This document shows positions 1-8,165 of a stretch of 16,105 nt of DNA, piece after piece. The notes below the pieces were generated by a model. It was not told the DNA's origin. It did not search any database and worked only from the letters and a program-made list of their open reading frames with translations. Positions within the stretch are counted from its first letter, which is position 1. Each line of letters begins with the position of its first letter. Made by a program: the position numbers and the translations under genes. The stretch spans positions 1-16,105 of the forward strand of contig DASTIC010000361.1 of NCBI GenBank assembly GCA_035717845.1, read 5' to 3'. This stretch comes from DASSUW01 sp035717845 (GTDB lineage: Bacteria; Actinomycetota; Thermoleophilia; Solirubrobacterales; Solirubrobacteraceae).

Positions 1-30
1 TAGGGAGGGCCAGGGAAACGACCGCGGCGC

Positions 31-150
31 ACATGCGTAACGCAACACTCGACGCCGCCCAGCCACCGAGTGTGCAGTTGCGCATCCCTGACATGCGATT
101 CGCAACACTCGAACCCGAGAAGTCGCCGAGTGCTGCAAACCGCAGCCTCC
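31..150. repeat. Two tandem 60-bp palindromic units (hairpin repeat)
   Basis: Two units, 31-90 and 91-150, start with the same ACATGCG and have CCGAG at the same offset, so the period is exactly 60 bp; about 38 of 60 positions match without gaps. Each unit is an imperfect inverted repeat. Unit 1 pairs 33-51 (ATGCGTAACGCAACACTCG) with 67-85 around a 15-nt loop. Unit 2 pairs 93-111 with 127-145. Two A-T pairs in the stem are flipped between the units (AA:TT at 39-40/78-79, TT:AA at 99-100/138-139), which preserves pairing. The left arms also hold short palindromes, TGCGTAACGCA and TGCGATTCGCA. The role is unknown: an RNA hairpin element, a tandem terminator of an upstream gene outside the window, a REP-like dispersed repeat, or clustered protein-binding sites. 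The rest of 1-216 shows no gene. Confidence 0.75.
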
Positions 151-216
151 CGTCCCTCCCCTCAATGCCGCCGTTGACGTTCGCCCGCGCCGCGAAATCC
201 GTCAGGCTGCCGCAGC

Positions 217-1446
217 ATGGTCGAGCCTGACCGGGTCATCGCCCTTCTGCGCGAGCTCGCGTGGCGGACCTCGGACGAGCGGGGTGCGCAGCGGGTGGCG
301 TGGACGGGCATGTGGGAGGTCGCGCGGCGCTGGCTGCGCGAGCAGCTCGACGCGATCCCGGGGGTCACGGTGGAGACCGACCCCGCGGGGAACCTCTGGG
401 CCACCGCGCCCGGCGACCACGACCGCTTCGTGATCGTCGGCAGCCACCTCGACTCCGTGCCCAGCGGCGGCTGGCTGGACGGCGCGCTCGGTGTCGTCGC
501 CGGCCTCGAGGTCCTGCGCACGCTGGCGGGCGAGCCGCGGCCGCTCGGGCTCAAGCTCGTCGACTGGGCCGACGAGGAGGGTGCGCGCTTCGGGCGCAGC
601 CTGCTCGGCTCGAGCGCGGCGGCGGGCACCTTCGACCCCGAGGCCGTGCGGTATCTCGTCGACCGGACCGGCGTCGGGCTCGAAGAGGCGCTCGCCGCGC
701 ACGGCGTCGACGTCGAGCGCGCGGGCGAGGCGCGCGCCCAGCTCGACGGCGCGGTCGCCTACCTCGAGCTGCACATCGAGCAGGGCCCGGTGCTCGAAAG
801 CCTCGGCGAGCCGCTCGGCGTCGTGCTCGGCACCTTCGGCGTCGAGCGCCACCGGGTCGGCTTCACCGGTGCGCACGCGCACGCGGGCTCGACGCCGATG
901 GAGGTCCGCCGCGACGCGTTCATGGCCGCCGCGCGCAGCGCGCTCGCCTTCCGCGAGGATGCCGCGCGCCGCCCCGACGCGCGGGCCACCACCGGCGAGG
1001 TCGCGGTCGCGCCGGGCATCCCGACCGCCTTCAACGGCCACTGCGAGATCACGCTCGACCAGCGGGCGCTCGATCCCGACGTGCTCGCGGACCTGGTCGG
1101 CGCGGCGAGGACGGCCTCGGCGGCGATCGCGGCCGAGGAGGGCTGCGAGGTCGAGTGGGAGCCGATCTGGTCGATCGAGCCGATCCTCTTCGAGCGCGAC
1201 CTGATCGAGAGCGCGGCGAGCGTCGTCGCCGAGCTCACGGGCTCGGCGCCCCGGCTCCCCAGCGGCCCGCTGCACGACGCGAGCGAGATGGCGCGCGTGC
1301 TCCCGACCGCGATGCTGTTCGCGCGCAGCCGCGGCGGCGTGAGCCACACGAGCGCCGAGGACACGCCCGAGGCCGACATCGCGCTCGCCGTCCGCGCGCT
1401 CGAGGCACTGACGCGCCGCGTGCTCGTCCGTCAGCCCACGGCGTAA
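217..1446 (+). CDS. M20-family amidohydrolase (N-carbamoyl-amino-acid hydrolase / allantoate amidohydrolase type)
   Basis: A 409-residue cytosolic zinc hydrolase, the usual length for the hydantoinase/carbamoylase subfamily of M20. The family cleaves N-carbamoyl-amino acids, N-carbamoyl-beta-alanine or allantoate, releasing ammonia and CO2. Visible motifs are GSHLDS (75-80, zinc His77), WLDG (86-89, bridging Asp88), DEEG (119-122, catalytic and zinc acids), LELHIEQG (183-190, zinc His186), HAHAGSTPM (220-228) in the lid/dimerisation domain, and GGVSHTSAED near the end (zinc His377). The usual GHDA before the lid-proximal loop is here LHDASEMA. The ATG at 217 has only a weak CAGG ahead of it, but the protein begins where family members normally do. 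No other purine or hydantoin gene is nearby, so the substrate cannot be told apart. Its 3' end overlaps the convergent oxidase gene by 16 nt. Confidence 0.9.
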   Translation: MVEPDRVIALLRELAWRTSDERGAQRVAWTGMWEVARRWLREQLDAIPGVTVETDPAGNLWATAPGDHDRFVIVGSHLDSVPSGGWLDGALGVVAGLEVLRTLAGEPRPLGLKLVDWADEEGARFGRSLLGSSAAAGTFDPEAVRYLVDRTGVGLEEALAAHGVDVERAGEARAQLDGAVAYLELHIEQGPVLESLGEPLGVVLGTFGVERHRVGFTGAHAHAGSTPMEVRRDAFMAAARSALAFREDAARRPDARATTGEVAVAPGIPTAFNGHCEITLDQRALDPDVLADLVGAARTASAAIAAEEGCEVEWEPIWSIEPILFERDLIESAASVVAELTGSAPRLPSGPLHDASEMARVLPTAMLFARSRGGVSHTSAEDTPEADIALAVRALEALTRRVLVRQPTA

Positions 1447-2546
1447 GGCTCGAGGGCGGCGGCGACGAGCGCGAGCTGCGCCTCGATCGCCACGTTGGAC
1501 GCCGCGTCGGTCGGGGTGCCCGACGCGTGCGTGAAGTAGCGCCCCTCGCCGGCATGGCGGAGCTCGACGCTGGCCAGCGGCGGGGCGGCGGCCGCCGCGA
1601 CGAGGTCGTCGATCGCCGCGGCCGGCAGCGGTCCGACGACGCCGTCGTCCGCGAGCCGCGCGACCGGCTCCTCCGGCTCCATGTGCAGGTGGCCGAGCGC
1701 CGACGGCGGCACCATCGAGAACGTGTCGAGCTCGGCGCGGAGCTCACGCAGCGGCTCCAGCAGCGCGGCGCCCTCCGCCTCACGGCCCAGGTGGGCCGCC
1801 TCGACGAGCACGAACGCCCGCCCGCGCACCATCTCGGCAACCTCGTGGCCGGTCCCGAAGCGCATGATCCGCGCGACCGAGGTGATCTCGGGCGGCGCCG
1901 TCGCCGTCCACTCCAGCCAGGCCTGGAGCACCTCGGCGGCGCGGTCCGGGGAGAAGAACAGCGCACCCGCGTACAGGTCCTCGGCTGGGTGGAGGTCGAT
2001 CTCGAGGGCCGTGATCACGCCGTCCCGGGGCAGCTCGTCACAACGCTCGAGCTCGCCGTCGGTCGTCACGAACTCGACCGTGCGCACGCCGGCCGCCGCC
2101 AAGCCGTGCCGACGGGCGAGCCAGCCCATGCCGTCGCCCATCACGGTGCCGACGATGCTCGCGCCGCTCGCGAAGCCCGCGGCCGGCGCGAGGCCGAGGA
2201 AGGACGCGGGCCCGGTGACGTCGGCCCAGCGGGCGCCGGCGCGGACGCGGGCGCGGTGGGAGCGCGCGTCGATCTCGACGCCGATCAGCTGCGGCGTGCG
2301 CACGAGGAGCGCGTCCTCGAGCGACCCGAGCCGCGCCGCCGCCCGGCCGCCGCACTGGGCGACGACGCGGAGGCCCCGCCGGCCGGCCTCGCGCACGGCC
2401 TCGGCCACCTGGCGCTCGTGGCTGGGGAGGGCGATGAGGGCAGGACGCTGGTCGACGGCGAGGTCGAACGGCCGGCGGGCGGCGTCCCAGCCCGGCGCAC
2501 CGGGCTCGAGGAGGGCACCCGCGGCGTCCGTGGCGAGGGGCTCCAT
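1431..2546 (-). CDS. FAD-binding (PCMH-type) oxidoreductase
   Basis: A flavoprotein of the FAD/FMN-containing dehydrogenase (GlcD/berberine-bridge-like) superfamily, 371 residues from the chosen ATG. The N-terminal FAD domain spans about 33-200: RPALIALPS opens it, an RVVAQCGG turn sits at 60-67, and GDGMGWLARRHGLA (137-150) matches the glycine-rich loop usually read as GGGLGWLxRxHGL. The covalent-FAD His (usually in a GGGHS-like loop) and the second Cys attachment site are not visible, so the FAD is probably bound non-covalently. The C-terminal half (substrate domain) is diverged and gives no substrate. In-frame alternatives are TTG 2609, ATG 2594 (preceded by a GGGGGTG Shine-Dalgarno-like run), 2570 and 2558. 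ATG 2546 was chosen because the conserved sequence begins directly after it. No signal peptide is seen. Confidence 0.82.
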   Translation of the reverse strand: MEPLATDAAGALLEPGAPGWDAARRPFDLAVDQRPALIALPSHERQVAEAVREAGRRGLRVVAQCGGRAAARLGSLEDALLVRTPQLIGVEIDARSHRARVRAGARWADVTGPASFLGLAPAAGFASGASIVGTVMGDGMGWLARRHGLAAAGVRTVEFVTTDGELERCDELPRDGVITALEIDLHPAEDLYAGALFFSPDRAAEVLQAWLEWTATAPPEITSVARIMRFGTGHEVAEMVRGRAFVLVEAAHLGREAEGAALLEPLRELRAELDTFSMVPPSALGHLHMEPEEPVARLADDGVVGPLPAAAIDDLVAAAAAPPLASVELRHAGEGRYFTHASGTPTDAASNVAIEAQLALVAAALEPYAVG

Positions 2547-2599
2547 GCACGAGATCATGGGCGCAAGCATCGCGGTGCCGTGAACCCCCGGCATCGAGG

Positions 2600-2665
2600 G
2601 CACCCCCAAACCCGCACCCCCAACTTCGTCGGCGCCGGCCCTTGGGGTGCGGCCAGCCGTACCCC
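2600..2665. promoter_or_regulatory. Repeated GCACCCC blocks with alternative hairpins in the divergent region
   Basis: GCACCCCCAA occurs at 2600-2609 and again at 2614-2623, and its inverse TTGGGGTGC at 2642-2650. The last block can pair back with 2614-2623, or its GGGGTGCGG (2644-2652) can pair with CCGTACCCC (2657-2665) over a 4-nt loop with one G-U pair. The two pairings exclude each other. The region lies between the divergent oxidase and M1 peptidase genes and partly inside possible longer forms of the oxidase gene. It may be a binding site or a terminator-like hairpin; no function is shown. Confidence 0.4.
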
Positions 2666-2689
2666 GACGATGCTCTTAGAGATGGGCGA

Positions 2690-2702
2690 TAGGGTCCCGG
2701 GA
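2690..2702 (+). promoter_or_regulatory. Candidate -10 box for a leaderless M1 peptidase transcript
   Basis: TAGGGT at 2690-2695 fits the actinobacterial TAnnnT -10 pattern. A start site 6-7 nt further on falls on the ATG at 2702, giving a leaderless mRNA. No convincing -35 hexamer is visible at the expected distance, and no Shine-Dalgarno precedes the ATG, which agrees with leaderless initiation. Confidence 0.35.
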
Positions 2703-4108
2703 TGCGATCACACATGATTCGCGCGGGGGCGGCCGCGCTCACTATCGCGGTGCTCGCGGTAGCGCCGGCCGCAGCGCGTCACGCGTCGCCCGGCTCGGAC
2801 GGCCTCGGCGATCCGTTCTTCCCCCAGGCGGGCAACGGGGGCTACGACGTCAAGCACTACTCGCTCGACCTCGAGTACGTGCGGGCGACGAACCAGCTCG
2901 ACGGCGAGGCGAAGCTCTACGCCCGGGCCACGCAGAGCCTGTCGAGCTTCAACCTCGACCTGCGGGCCTTCATGGTCGTCAGCGAGGTGGAGGTCAACGG
3001 CCGCGACGCGACCTTCAGCCACGACGGCGGCCAGGAGCTGACCGTGACGCCGCGTCACGCGCTCAAGCGGGGCCACAAGTTCTCCGTGGAGGTCGTGTAT
3101 GGCGGCCAGCCGCAGGATGTCGTCGATCCCGACGACTCGATCGAGGGCTGGACGCTCACGCCCGACGGCGCGTTCGTCGTCAACGAGCCGCAGGGCTCGC
3201 CCGGCTGGTATCCGGCGAACGACAACCCGCAGGACAAGGCCACGTTCGACATCGCGGTCACCGTGCCCGAGGGCATCACCGCCATCGCGAACGGCCGCCT
3301 GATCAAGAAGCGCACCAGCGCCGGCATGACGACCTGGCACTGGTACGAGGACTCGCCGATGGCGCCCTACCTCGCCACGGCGACCAACGGCGTGTTCGAC
3401 ATGACCGTCACCCTGGCCGGGCGGATCCCGCTTTACCAGGCAATCGACCCGCTGGTCAAGAACCCGGCGCTCGCGAAGGAGCGGATCGGGCTCGAGGCGC
3501 AGATCATCGGGCTCTTCTCCGACCTCTACGGCCGCTATCCGTTCTCGAGCGGCGGCGGGGTCGTGGACATCGCGCGGGCGAACTACAACCTCGAGTCGCA
3601 GACCAAGTCGATGTACGACCCCAGCCAGGCGGCCAGCGCCTCGGGCGCGCCCGCCGAGTCCACCGTCGTCCACGAGGTCGCCCACCAGTGGTTCGGCAAC
3701 GCCGTGACCCTCTCGATCTGGCCCGACATCTGGCTCAACGAGGGCTTCGCCACGTGGTCGGAGTGGATCTGGGACGAGAAGCAGGGCCGAGCGACCGCCG
3801 CCGAGACGTTCGACGACATGTACGCGACGTTCACCGAGTGGGACCCCGCGCCGGCCGCGATCCCGGGGCCCGCGCAGATGTTCCACTCGCCGCCGTACGA
3901 CCGAGGCGCGATGACGCTCCAGGCGCTGCGCGAGAAGATCGGCGACCAGGACTTCTTCAAGCTCCTACGCCGCTGGTACAAGCGCAACCGCTACGGCAAC
4001 GTGACGACCGCACAGTTCATCGCGGCGGCCGAGCGCGTCAGCGGGCAGGAGCTCGACGCGTTCTTCGACGTCTGGCTCTACCAGCCCGTCAAGCCGACGA
4101 GCTGGTAG
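2702..4108 (+). CDS. Secreted M1-family zinc metallopeptidase
   Basis: A 468-residue exported aminopeptidase-family enzyme. Residues 1-25 form a signal peptide (basic RSHMIR, hydrophobic core, AAA before the probable cut) with no lipobox Cys. The N-terminal beta domain (about 45-230) is followed by the thermolysin-like domain with HEVAH at 324-328 and the third zinc ligand Glu347 in LNEGFATW, the exact HExxH-18-E spacing. YDRGAMTLQALR holds the conserved transition-state Tyr. The exopeptidase GxMEN motif is replaced by NLESQ, as in other short bacterial M1 relatives, so the N-terminus-binding Glu is kept. The large helical C-terminal domain of full-size aminopeptidases is absent. It probably trims peptides outside the membrane. 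ATG 2702 has no Shine-Dalgarno; ATG 2714 is the alternative start. The 3' end overlaps the convergent dioxygenase gene by 20 nt. Confidence 0.9.
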   Translation: MRSHMIRAGAAALTIAVLAVAPAAARHASPGSDGLGDPFFPQAGNGGYDVKHYSLDLEYVRATNQLDGEAKLYARATQSLSSFNLDLRAFMVVSEVEVNGRDATFSHDGGQELTVTPRHALKRGHKFSVEVVYGGQPQDVVDPDDSIEGWTLTPDGAFVVNEPQGSPGWYPANDNPQDKATFDIAVTVPEGITAIANGRLIKKRTSAGMTTWHWYEDSPMAPYLATATNGVFDMTVTLAGRIPLYQAIDPLVKNPALAKERIGLEAQIIGLFSDLYGRYPFSSGGGVVDIARANYNLESQTKSMYDPSQAASASGAPAESTVVHEVAHQWFGNAVTLSIWPDIWLNEGFATWSEWIWDEKQGRATAAETFDDMYATFTEWDPAPAAIPGPAQMFHSPPYDRGAMTLQALREKIGDQDFFKLLRRWYKRNRYGNVTTAQFIAAAERVSGQELDAFFDVWLYQPVKPTSW

Positions 4109-5030
4109 TCGCCCAACCCGCCCGGGGATCGGGGAGCGGCGTCAGCCGCTTCTCGATCTCCGCGCGGTGCGGCTCGAACCGCGGCGGGAGGATCACGACG
4201 GAGCCCAGCTGGTCGAGCGGGACGTCGACCGTGAAGCCCGGGCCGTCGTCGGCCAGCTCGAAGAGCACGCCGCTGGGCTCGCGGAAGTAGATCGAGTGGA
4301 AGTAGTGGCGGTCGACGATGCCGCTGTTGGGGATGCCCAGCAGCTGCACGCGCTCGTGCCACTTCGGATGGTCGGCCTGTGAGGTCCCCCACGCCACGTG
4401 GTGCACCGTGCCGGCGCTCTGGCGGCCCGGCTCGGCCGGCGCCGGATCGTACGTGATCGTGCCGCCGCGGCGCTCGCCGCGCAGCTCCCAGGTCGCGTCG
4501 CCCACCGGCTTGGCGTCGAGCACCTGCTCGAGCAGCGCCCGCGAGCGCTGCGGGTCGCTGCTGTAGGCCCGTACGGCGTCGAAGCCCTGGAGCGCGTGCT
4601 CGAGCGGGATCTCGGGGTGCTCCGCCGACAGCGGCTCGTCGACGCCCGGACGGACGGCGAGCTCGTGGCGCAGGCCCTCCGGATCCTCGAACCGCAGCGC
4701 GTCGTCGCCGACCCTCTCGGTCGCGACGCCCTCGGCGCCCAGGCGCCGCTCCCAGAAGTCGAGCGCTTCGGGCGACCCGACGCGCGACACGATGGTGTGG
4801 ATCATGCCGGCGCCCGGGCGGCCCGGGATCGCGCCGGGGTACTCGAAGAAGGTCAGCTCAGCGCCCGGCCGCCCCTGCTCGTCGGCGTAGAACAGGTGGT
4901 AGACGCTGGGATCGTCCTGGTTGACCGTCTTGGCGGCCAGCCGGAGTCCGAGCACGCGCGTGTAGAAGTCGAGGTTCTGCTGCGCGTCGCCGGTGATGGC
5001 GGTGATGTGATGGAGGCCCTGGAGTCGCAT
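4089..5030 (-). CDS. mhqO: VOC-family ring-cleaving dioxygenase / glyoxalase (MhqO-like)
   Basis: A 313-residue cytosolic protein with two tandem vicinal-oxygen-chelate modules (about 4-125 and 145-262). Module one starts LHHITAITGD, module two TVHHVAWGT. DRHYFHSIYFREPSG and LFELADDGPGF (metal Glu258) are hallmarks of the MhqO/YdfO group, associated in Bacillus with defence against quinones and catechol-type compounds. Likely metal ligands are His8 and His210 or His211 together with Glu258. The start was set at ATG 5030, where homology begins; an upstream in-frame start at 5105 adds 25 unrelated residues and would place the promoter inside the gene. No Shine-Dalgarno precedes 5030, in line with the very short leader predicted from its promoter. 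An operator-like palindrome overlaps the start codon, so repression by a MarR-type regulator is likely. The regulator is not in the window. Confidence 0.85.
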   Translation of the reverse strand: MRLQGLHHITAITGDAQQNLDFYTRVLGLRLAAKTVNQDDPSVYHLFYADEQGRPGAELTFFEYPGAIPGRPGAGMIHTIVSRVGSPEALDFWERRLGAEGVATERVGDDALRFEDPEGLRHELAVRPGVDEPLSAEHPEIPLEHALQGFDAVRAYSSDPQRSRALLEQVLDAKPVGDATWELRGERRGGTITYDPAPAEPGRQSAGTVHHVAWGTSQADHPKWHERVQLLGIPNSGIVDRHYFHSIYFREPSGVLFELADDGPGFTVDVPLDQLGSVVILPPRFEPHRAEIEKRLTPLPDPRAGWATTSSSA

Positions 5031-5048
5031 AGTTGTATGAGCAACTAT
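5029..5048. promoter_or_regulatory. Palindromic operator (MarR-type) over the promoter and start codon
   Basis: ATAGTTGtatgagCAACTAT is a perfect 7-6-7 inverted repeat. It covers five of the six -10 bases, the predicted transcription start and the first two bases of the ATG. The size, AT-rich arms and position are those of MarR-family operators, and MhqO-type genes are known targets of MarR-family quinone sensors such as MhqR. That a MarR protein binds here is inference. Confidence 0.6.
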
Positions 5049-5072
5049 AGCGGATCGTGCGTCCATCGGCAA
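5044..5072 (-). promoter_or_regulatory. Promoter of the MhqO-like gene
   Basis: On the minus strand TTGCCG (5072-5067) and TATAGT (5049-5044) are separated by exactly 17 nt, a near-consensus housekeeping promoter and unusually AT-rich for this window. Initiation 6-8 nt downstream would fall near 5037, leaving a leader of only about 7 nt before ATG 5030. Confidence 0.65.
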
Positions 5073-5256
5073 CCGCTCACCGGTGGGCGTACCCCCTCGA
5101 CGCAACGGTCAACCGGGCGAAACGGCCCCTGCTTTCTCATCGTGCATCTAGGGGCGCCGCTCGCGCAAGAGCGTATTGTCAGCGGGACTGCCCCTCGCAT
5201 GCGCGCGCGAGCGTGCGGGCGTATGGTTCGGGGCAGAGTCCACTAGATGGCGGGGG

Positions 5257-5266
5257 AGGAGGAAGG
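5257..5266 (+). promoter_or_regulatory. Strong ribosome binding site fixing the start of the LVIVD gene
   Basis: AGGAGGAAGG ends just before T and ATG 5268. This decides for ATG 5268 over the in-frame ATG at 5247, which would put the Shine-Dalgarno inside the gene and add seven residues ahead of a clean signal peptide. A possible -10 box, TATGGT, lies at 5222-5227. The rest of 5049-5256 shows no gene. Confidence 0.7.
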
Positions 5267-5267
5267 T

Positions 5268-6866
5268 ATGAGGGTTCGCCTTGCGCTCTTGACGTCGGTG
5301 GTCTTGGCACTCGCTGTGCCGGTAGGGGCATCCGCCCATCCGGTGACCGTCAACACCATGGCGCAGACACTGGGGAACGCGACCACGGCGTTGACCCAAC
5401 CGCCCGCGAATGACGGCGGCGCGAGTTTCTCGACCACCCGCAACATGCGGCTCCTGGGCTTCTCGGAGCGTCGCGTCGCCCCGAACGACTTCGGGCAGTT
5501 CAATTCGGACATCGCGTTCTGGCGCGACCGCGCGTACCAGGGCACCTGGTCGGGCTTCCGGATCATCGACATCGACGATCCGCGCAACCCGAAGCAGCTG
5601 ATCGACTACCGCGACTGCGCTCACCCGTCGGGTCAGGGCGACATGGTCATCTGGGGCTCGATCCTCGTGCGGACGTGGGACGCCAACAACGTCAACCCGG
5701 CGGCTGGGCCCCCGCGGACGTGCGACGGCGAGGCGGTCCCGTCCGGGCCGGCCGGCGGTCCTCCTGGGACGGGCGGCTTCGAGGGTCTGCACGTGTTCGA
5801 CGTCAGCGATCCCGGCAACCCGGACCTCGTGGCGTCCGTCGACCTGACCTGCGGCTCGCACACGGCGACCGGTGTGCCGGATCTGCGCAACCGCCGGCTG
5901 CTCGTCTACAGCACGCCATCGAGCGCCGCATGCGAGGGCATCGACATCGTCGAGGTCCCGCTGAGCCGGCCCGAGGAGTCCGAGTTCCTGCACTTCGAGT
6001 TCGCCGATCGCGCGGCGGGCGCGGACAACAACTTCGCCTGCCACGACACGGCGGTCATCCTCGGCCGGGCGAACAAGGCGGCCTGCGCCGGCGGCGTGGG
6101 CTACGCGCTGTGGAGCCTGGGCGGCAAGGACGGCGGCTCACGCGACAACCCGCGGTTCCTCTACAGCCGCGTGGTGCCCGAGATCGCCGGGACCGCGCCC
6201 AACGTCGACAACCCGACCGGGCACTCGGCCGCGTTCACGTGGGACGGGGAGACGGTCATCTTCGGCCACGAGCCGGGCGGCGGCGTCCAGCCGCGCTGTC
6301 AGGCGGTCGGCGCGCCGGTCACCGGCTCGGCGCCTCCGGGCTCCCCTCCGGGGACCCCGCCCAGGACGGGCTTCCAGACGGCCGACATGAAGTCGTTCTT
6401 CTTCTACGAGACCGACTCCGGGGCGGCGAAGGGCAAGTGGGCCCTGACGCGTGCGCAGACGGCGCAGGAGAACTGCACGATCCACAACTACAACCTGATC
6501 CCGACGAAGACGGACGACGTCCTCGTCCATGGCTCGTACCAGTCGGGCATCGGGGTGCTGGACATGAGCAACACCGCAAGCGCGCGCGAGGTCGCATATG
6601 CCGACCCGGCTCCGCTCGTGCCGACCCAGGCCGGCGGCGACTGGTCCTCGCACTTCTACAACGGCTACATCTACGAGTCCGACATCACGCGCGGGCTCTT
6701 CGTGTGGAAGTTCAAGGACCGCGACGCCAAGGCCGCGGTGCGCCTGCGGCACCTCAACCCGCAGACGCAGGAGTTCACGATCGGGGCCAAGAAGGACCAC
6801 GATCGCTGGAACAAGGACGACAAGTGGCACGACAACCGGCAGAAGGGGGGTGACGACCCCCGCTGA
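5268..6866 (+). CDS. Secreted LVIVD-repeat protein
   Basis: A 532-residue exported protein. Residues 1-23 are a signal peptide (MRVR, hydrophobic core, ASA before the cut). The body carries repeats of the LVIVD type, seen as GFRIIDIDDPRNPKQL, GLHVFDVSDPGNPDLV and GIDIVEVPLSRPEES; such repeats form blades of a beta-propeller-like fold. At least eight cysteines sit in blade-connecting positions and could form disulphides outside the cell. Conserved-looking patches include FACHDTAV, GHSAAFTWDGETVIFGHEP and ENCTIHNYN. The end is strongly charged, with many Lys, Asp and His. No catalytic motif and no LPxTG or membrane anchor is seen. The function of LVIVD proteins is not established. The gene stands alone, with its own ribosome binding site and a strong terminator. 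Confidence 0.85.
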   Translation: MRVRLALLTSVVLALAVPVGASAHPVTVNTMAQTLGNATTALTQPPANDGGASFSTTRNMRLLGFSERRVAPNDFGQFNSDIAFWRDRAYQGTWSGFRIIDIDDPRNPKQLIDYRDCAHPSGQGDMVIWGSILVRTWDANNVNPAAGPPRTCDGEAVPSGPAGGPPGTGGFEGLHVFDVSDPGNPDLVASVDLTCGSHTATGVPDLRNRRLLVYSTPSSAACEGIDIVEVPLSRPEESEFLHFEFADRAAGADNNFACHDTAVILGRANKAACAGGVGYALWSLGGKDGGSRDNPRFLYSRVVPEIAGTAPNVDNPTGHSAAFTWDGETVIFGHEPGGGVQPRCQAVGAPVTGSAPPGSPPGTPPRTGFQTADMKSFFFYETDSGAAKGKWALTRAQTAQENCTIHNYNLIPTKTDDVLVHGSYQSGIGVLDMSNTASAREVAYADPAPLVPTQAGGDWSSHFYNGYIYESDITRGLFVWKFKDRDAKAAVRLRHLNPQTQEFTIGAKKDHDRWNKDDKWHDNRQKGGDDPR

Positions 6867-6890
6867 CGCCGGCGGCCACCGCGCGGCATC

Positions 6891-6916
6891 GAGGGGCGGC
6901 CTACGGGCCGCCCCTC
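6891..6916. terminator. Bidirectional intrinsic-type terminator with UACG tetraloop
   Basis: GAGGGGCGGCC (6891-6901) pairs perfectly with GGCCGCCCCTC (6906-6916) around TACG. The RNA loop closes as C(UACG)G, a member of the very stable UNCG class. It lies 24 nt after the LVIVD gene and 8 nt beyond the stop of the convergent helicase gene, so it can serve both. The T-run after it is short (TCGTTTCC), as is common in high-GC bacteria. Confidence 0.8.
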
Positions 6917-6924
6917 GTCGTTTC

Positions 6925-8037
<1,113 letters not shown>

Positions 8038-8165
8038 GAAAGAACTCCTGCGGCGATGGGCCGCGAACGATTCGGGAGGCGACTGCTGACCCGAACCGCT
8101 GTGAGCGGGACCCAAGCAAGCGAACTGCCTCGCAGCCGGCGAACTGCCGGCCACCGCAATCCAGT
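8038..8165 (-). promoter_or_regulatory. Structured leader of the helicase gene with a motif shared with the csp leader
   Basis: In minus-strand order the leader contains CCGGC-agttc-GCCGG (8150-8136), two copies of GGCAGTTCGC (8148-8139 and 8129-8120), GCAGTTCGCTTGCTTG (8128-8113), a hairpin CCGCT-cac-AGCGG (8108-8096), and TTCGGG (8095-8090) able to pair with CCCGAA (8076-8071), then the Shine-Dalgarno. A -10-like TAGACT overlaps the stop of the upstream methyltransferase gene (8168-8163), with no clear -35. Long folded leaders are typical of cold-induced mRNAs; that this one is a regulator is inference. Confidence 0.45.

Noticed and set aside
174..202. TTGACG as a -35 element for the amidohydrolase
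   Set aside because: No acceptable -10 lies 16-18 nt downstream.
33..230. 65-residue open frame at the left end
   Set aside because: It lies across the palindromic repeats, shows no domain and runs past the better-supported ATG at 217; no Shine-Dalgarno.
202..1347. Long minus-strand frame opposite the amidohydrolase
   Set aside because: Arg/Ala/Glu-rich low-complexity translation typical of shadow frames in GC-rich genes; no motif, while the plus strand has full M20 motifs.
261..2717. 818-residue plus-strand frame
   Set aside because: Arg-rich shadow crossing two real genes on opposite strands and their junction.
5158..5173. CGCTC-gcgcaa-GAGCG hairpin as a terminator or riboswitch upstream of the LVIVD gene
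   Set aside because: Only 5 bp, no T-run, and lies where upstream promoter DNA is expected; likely chance in GC-rich sequence.
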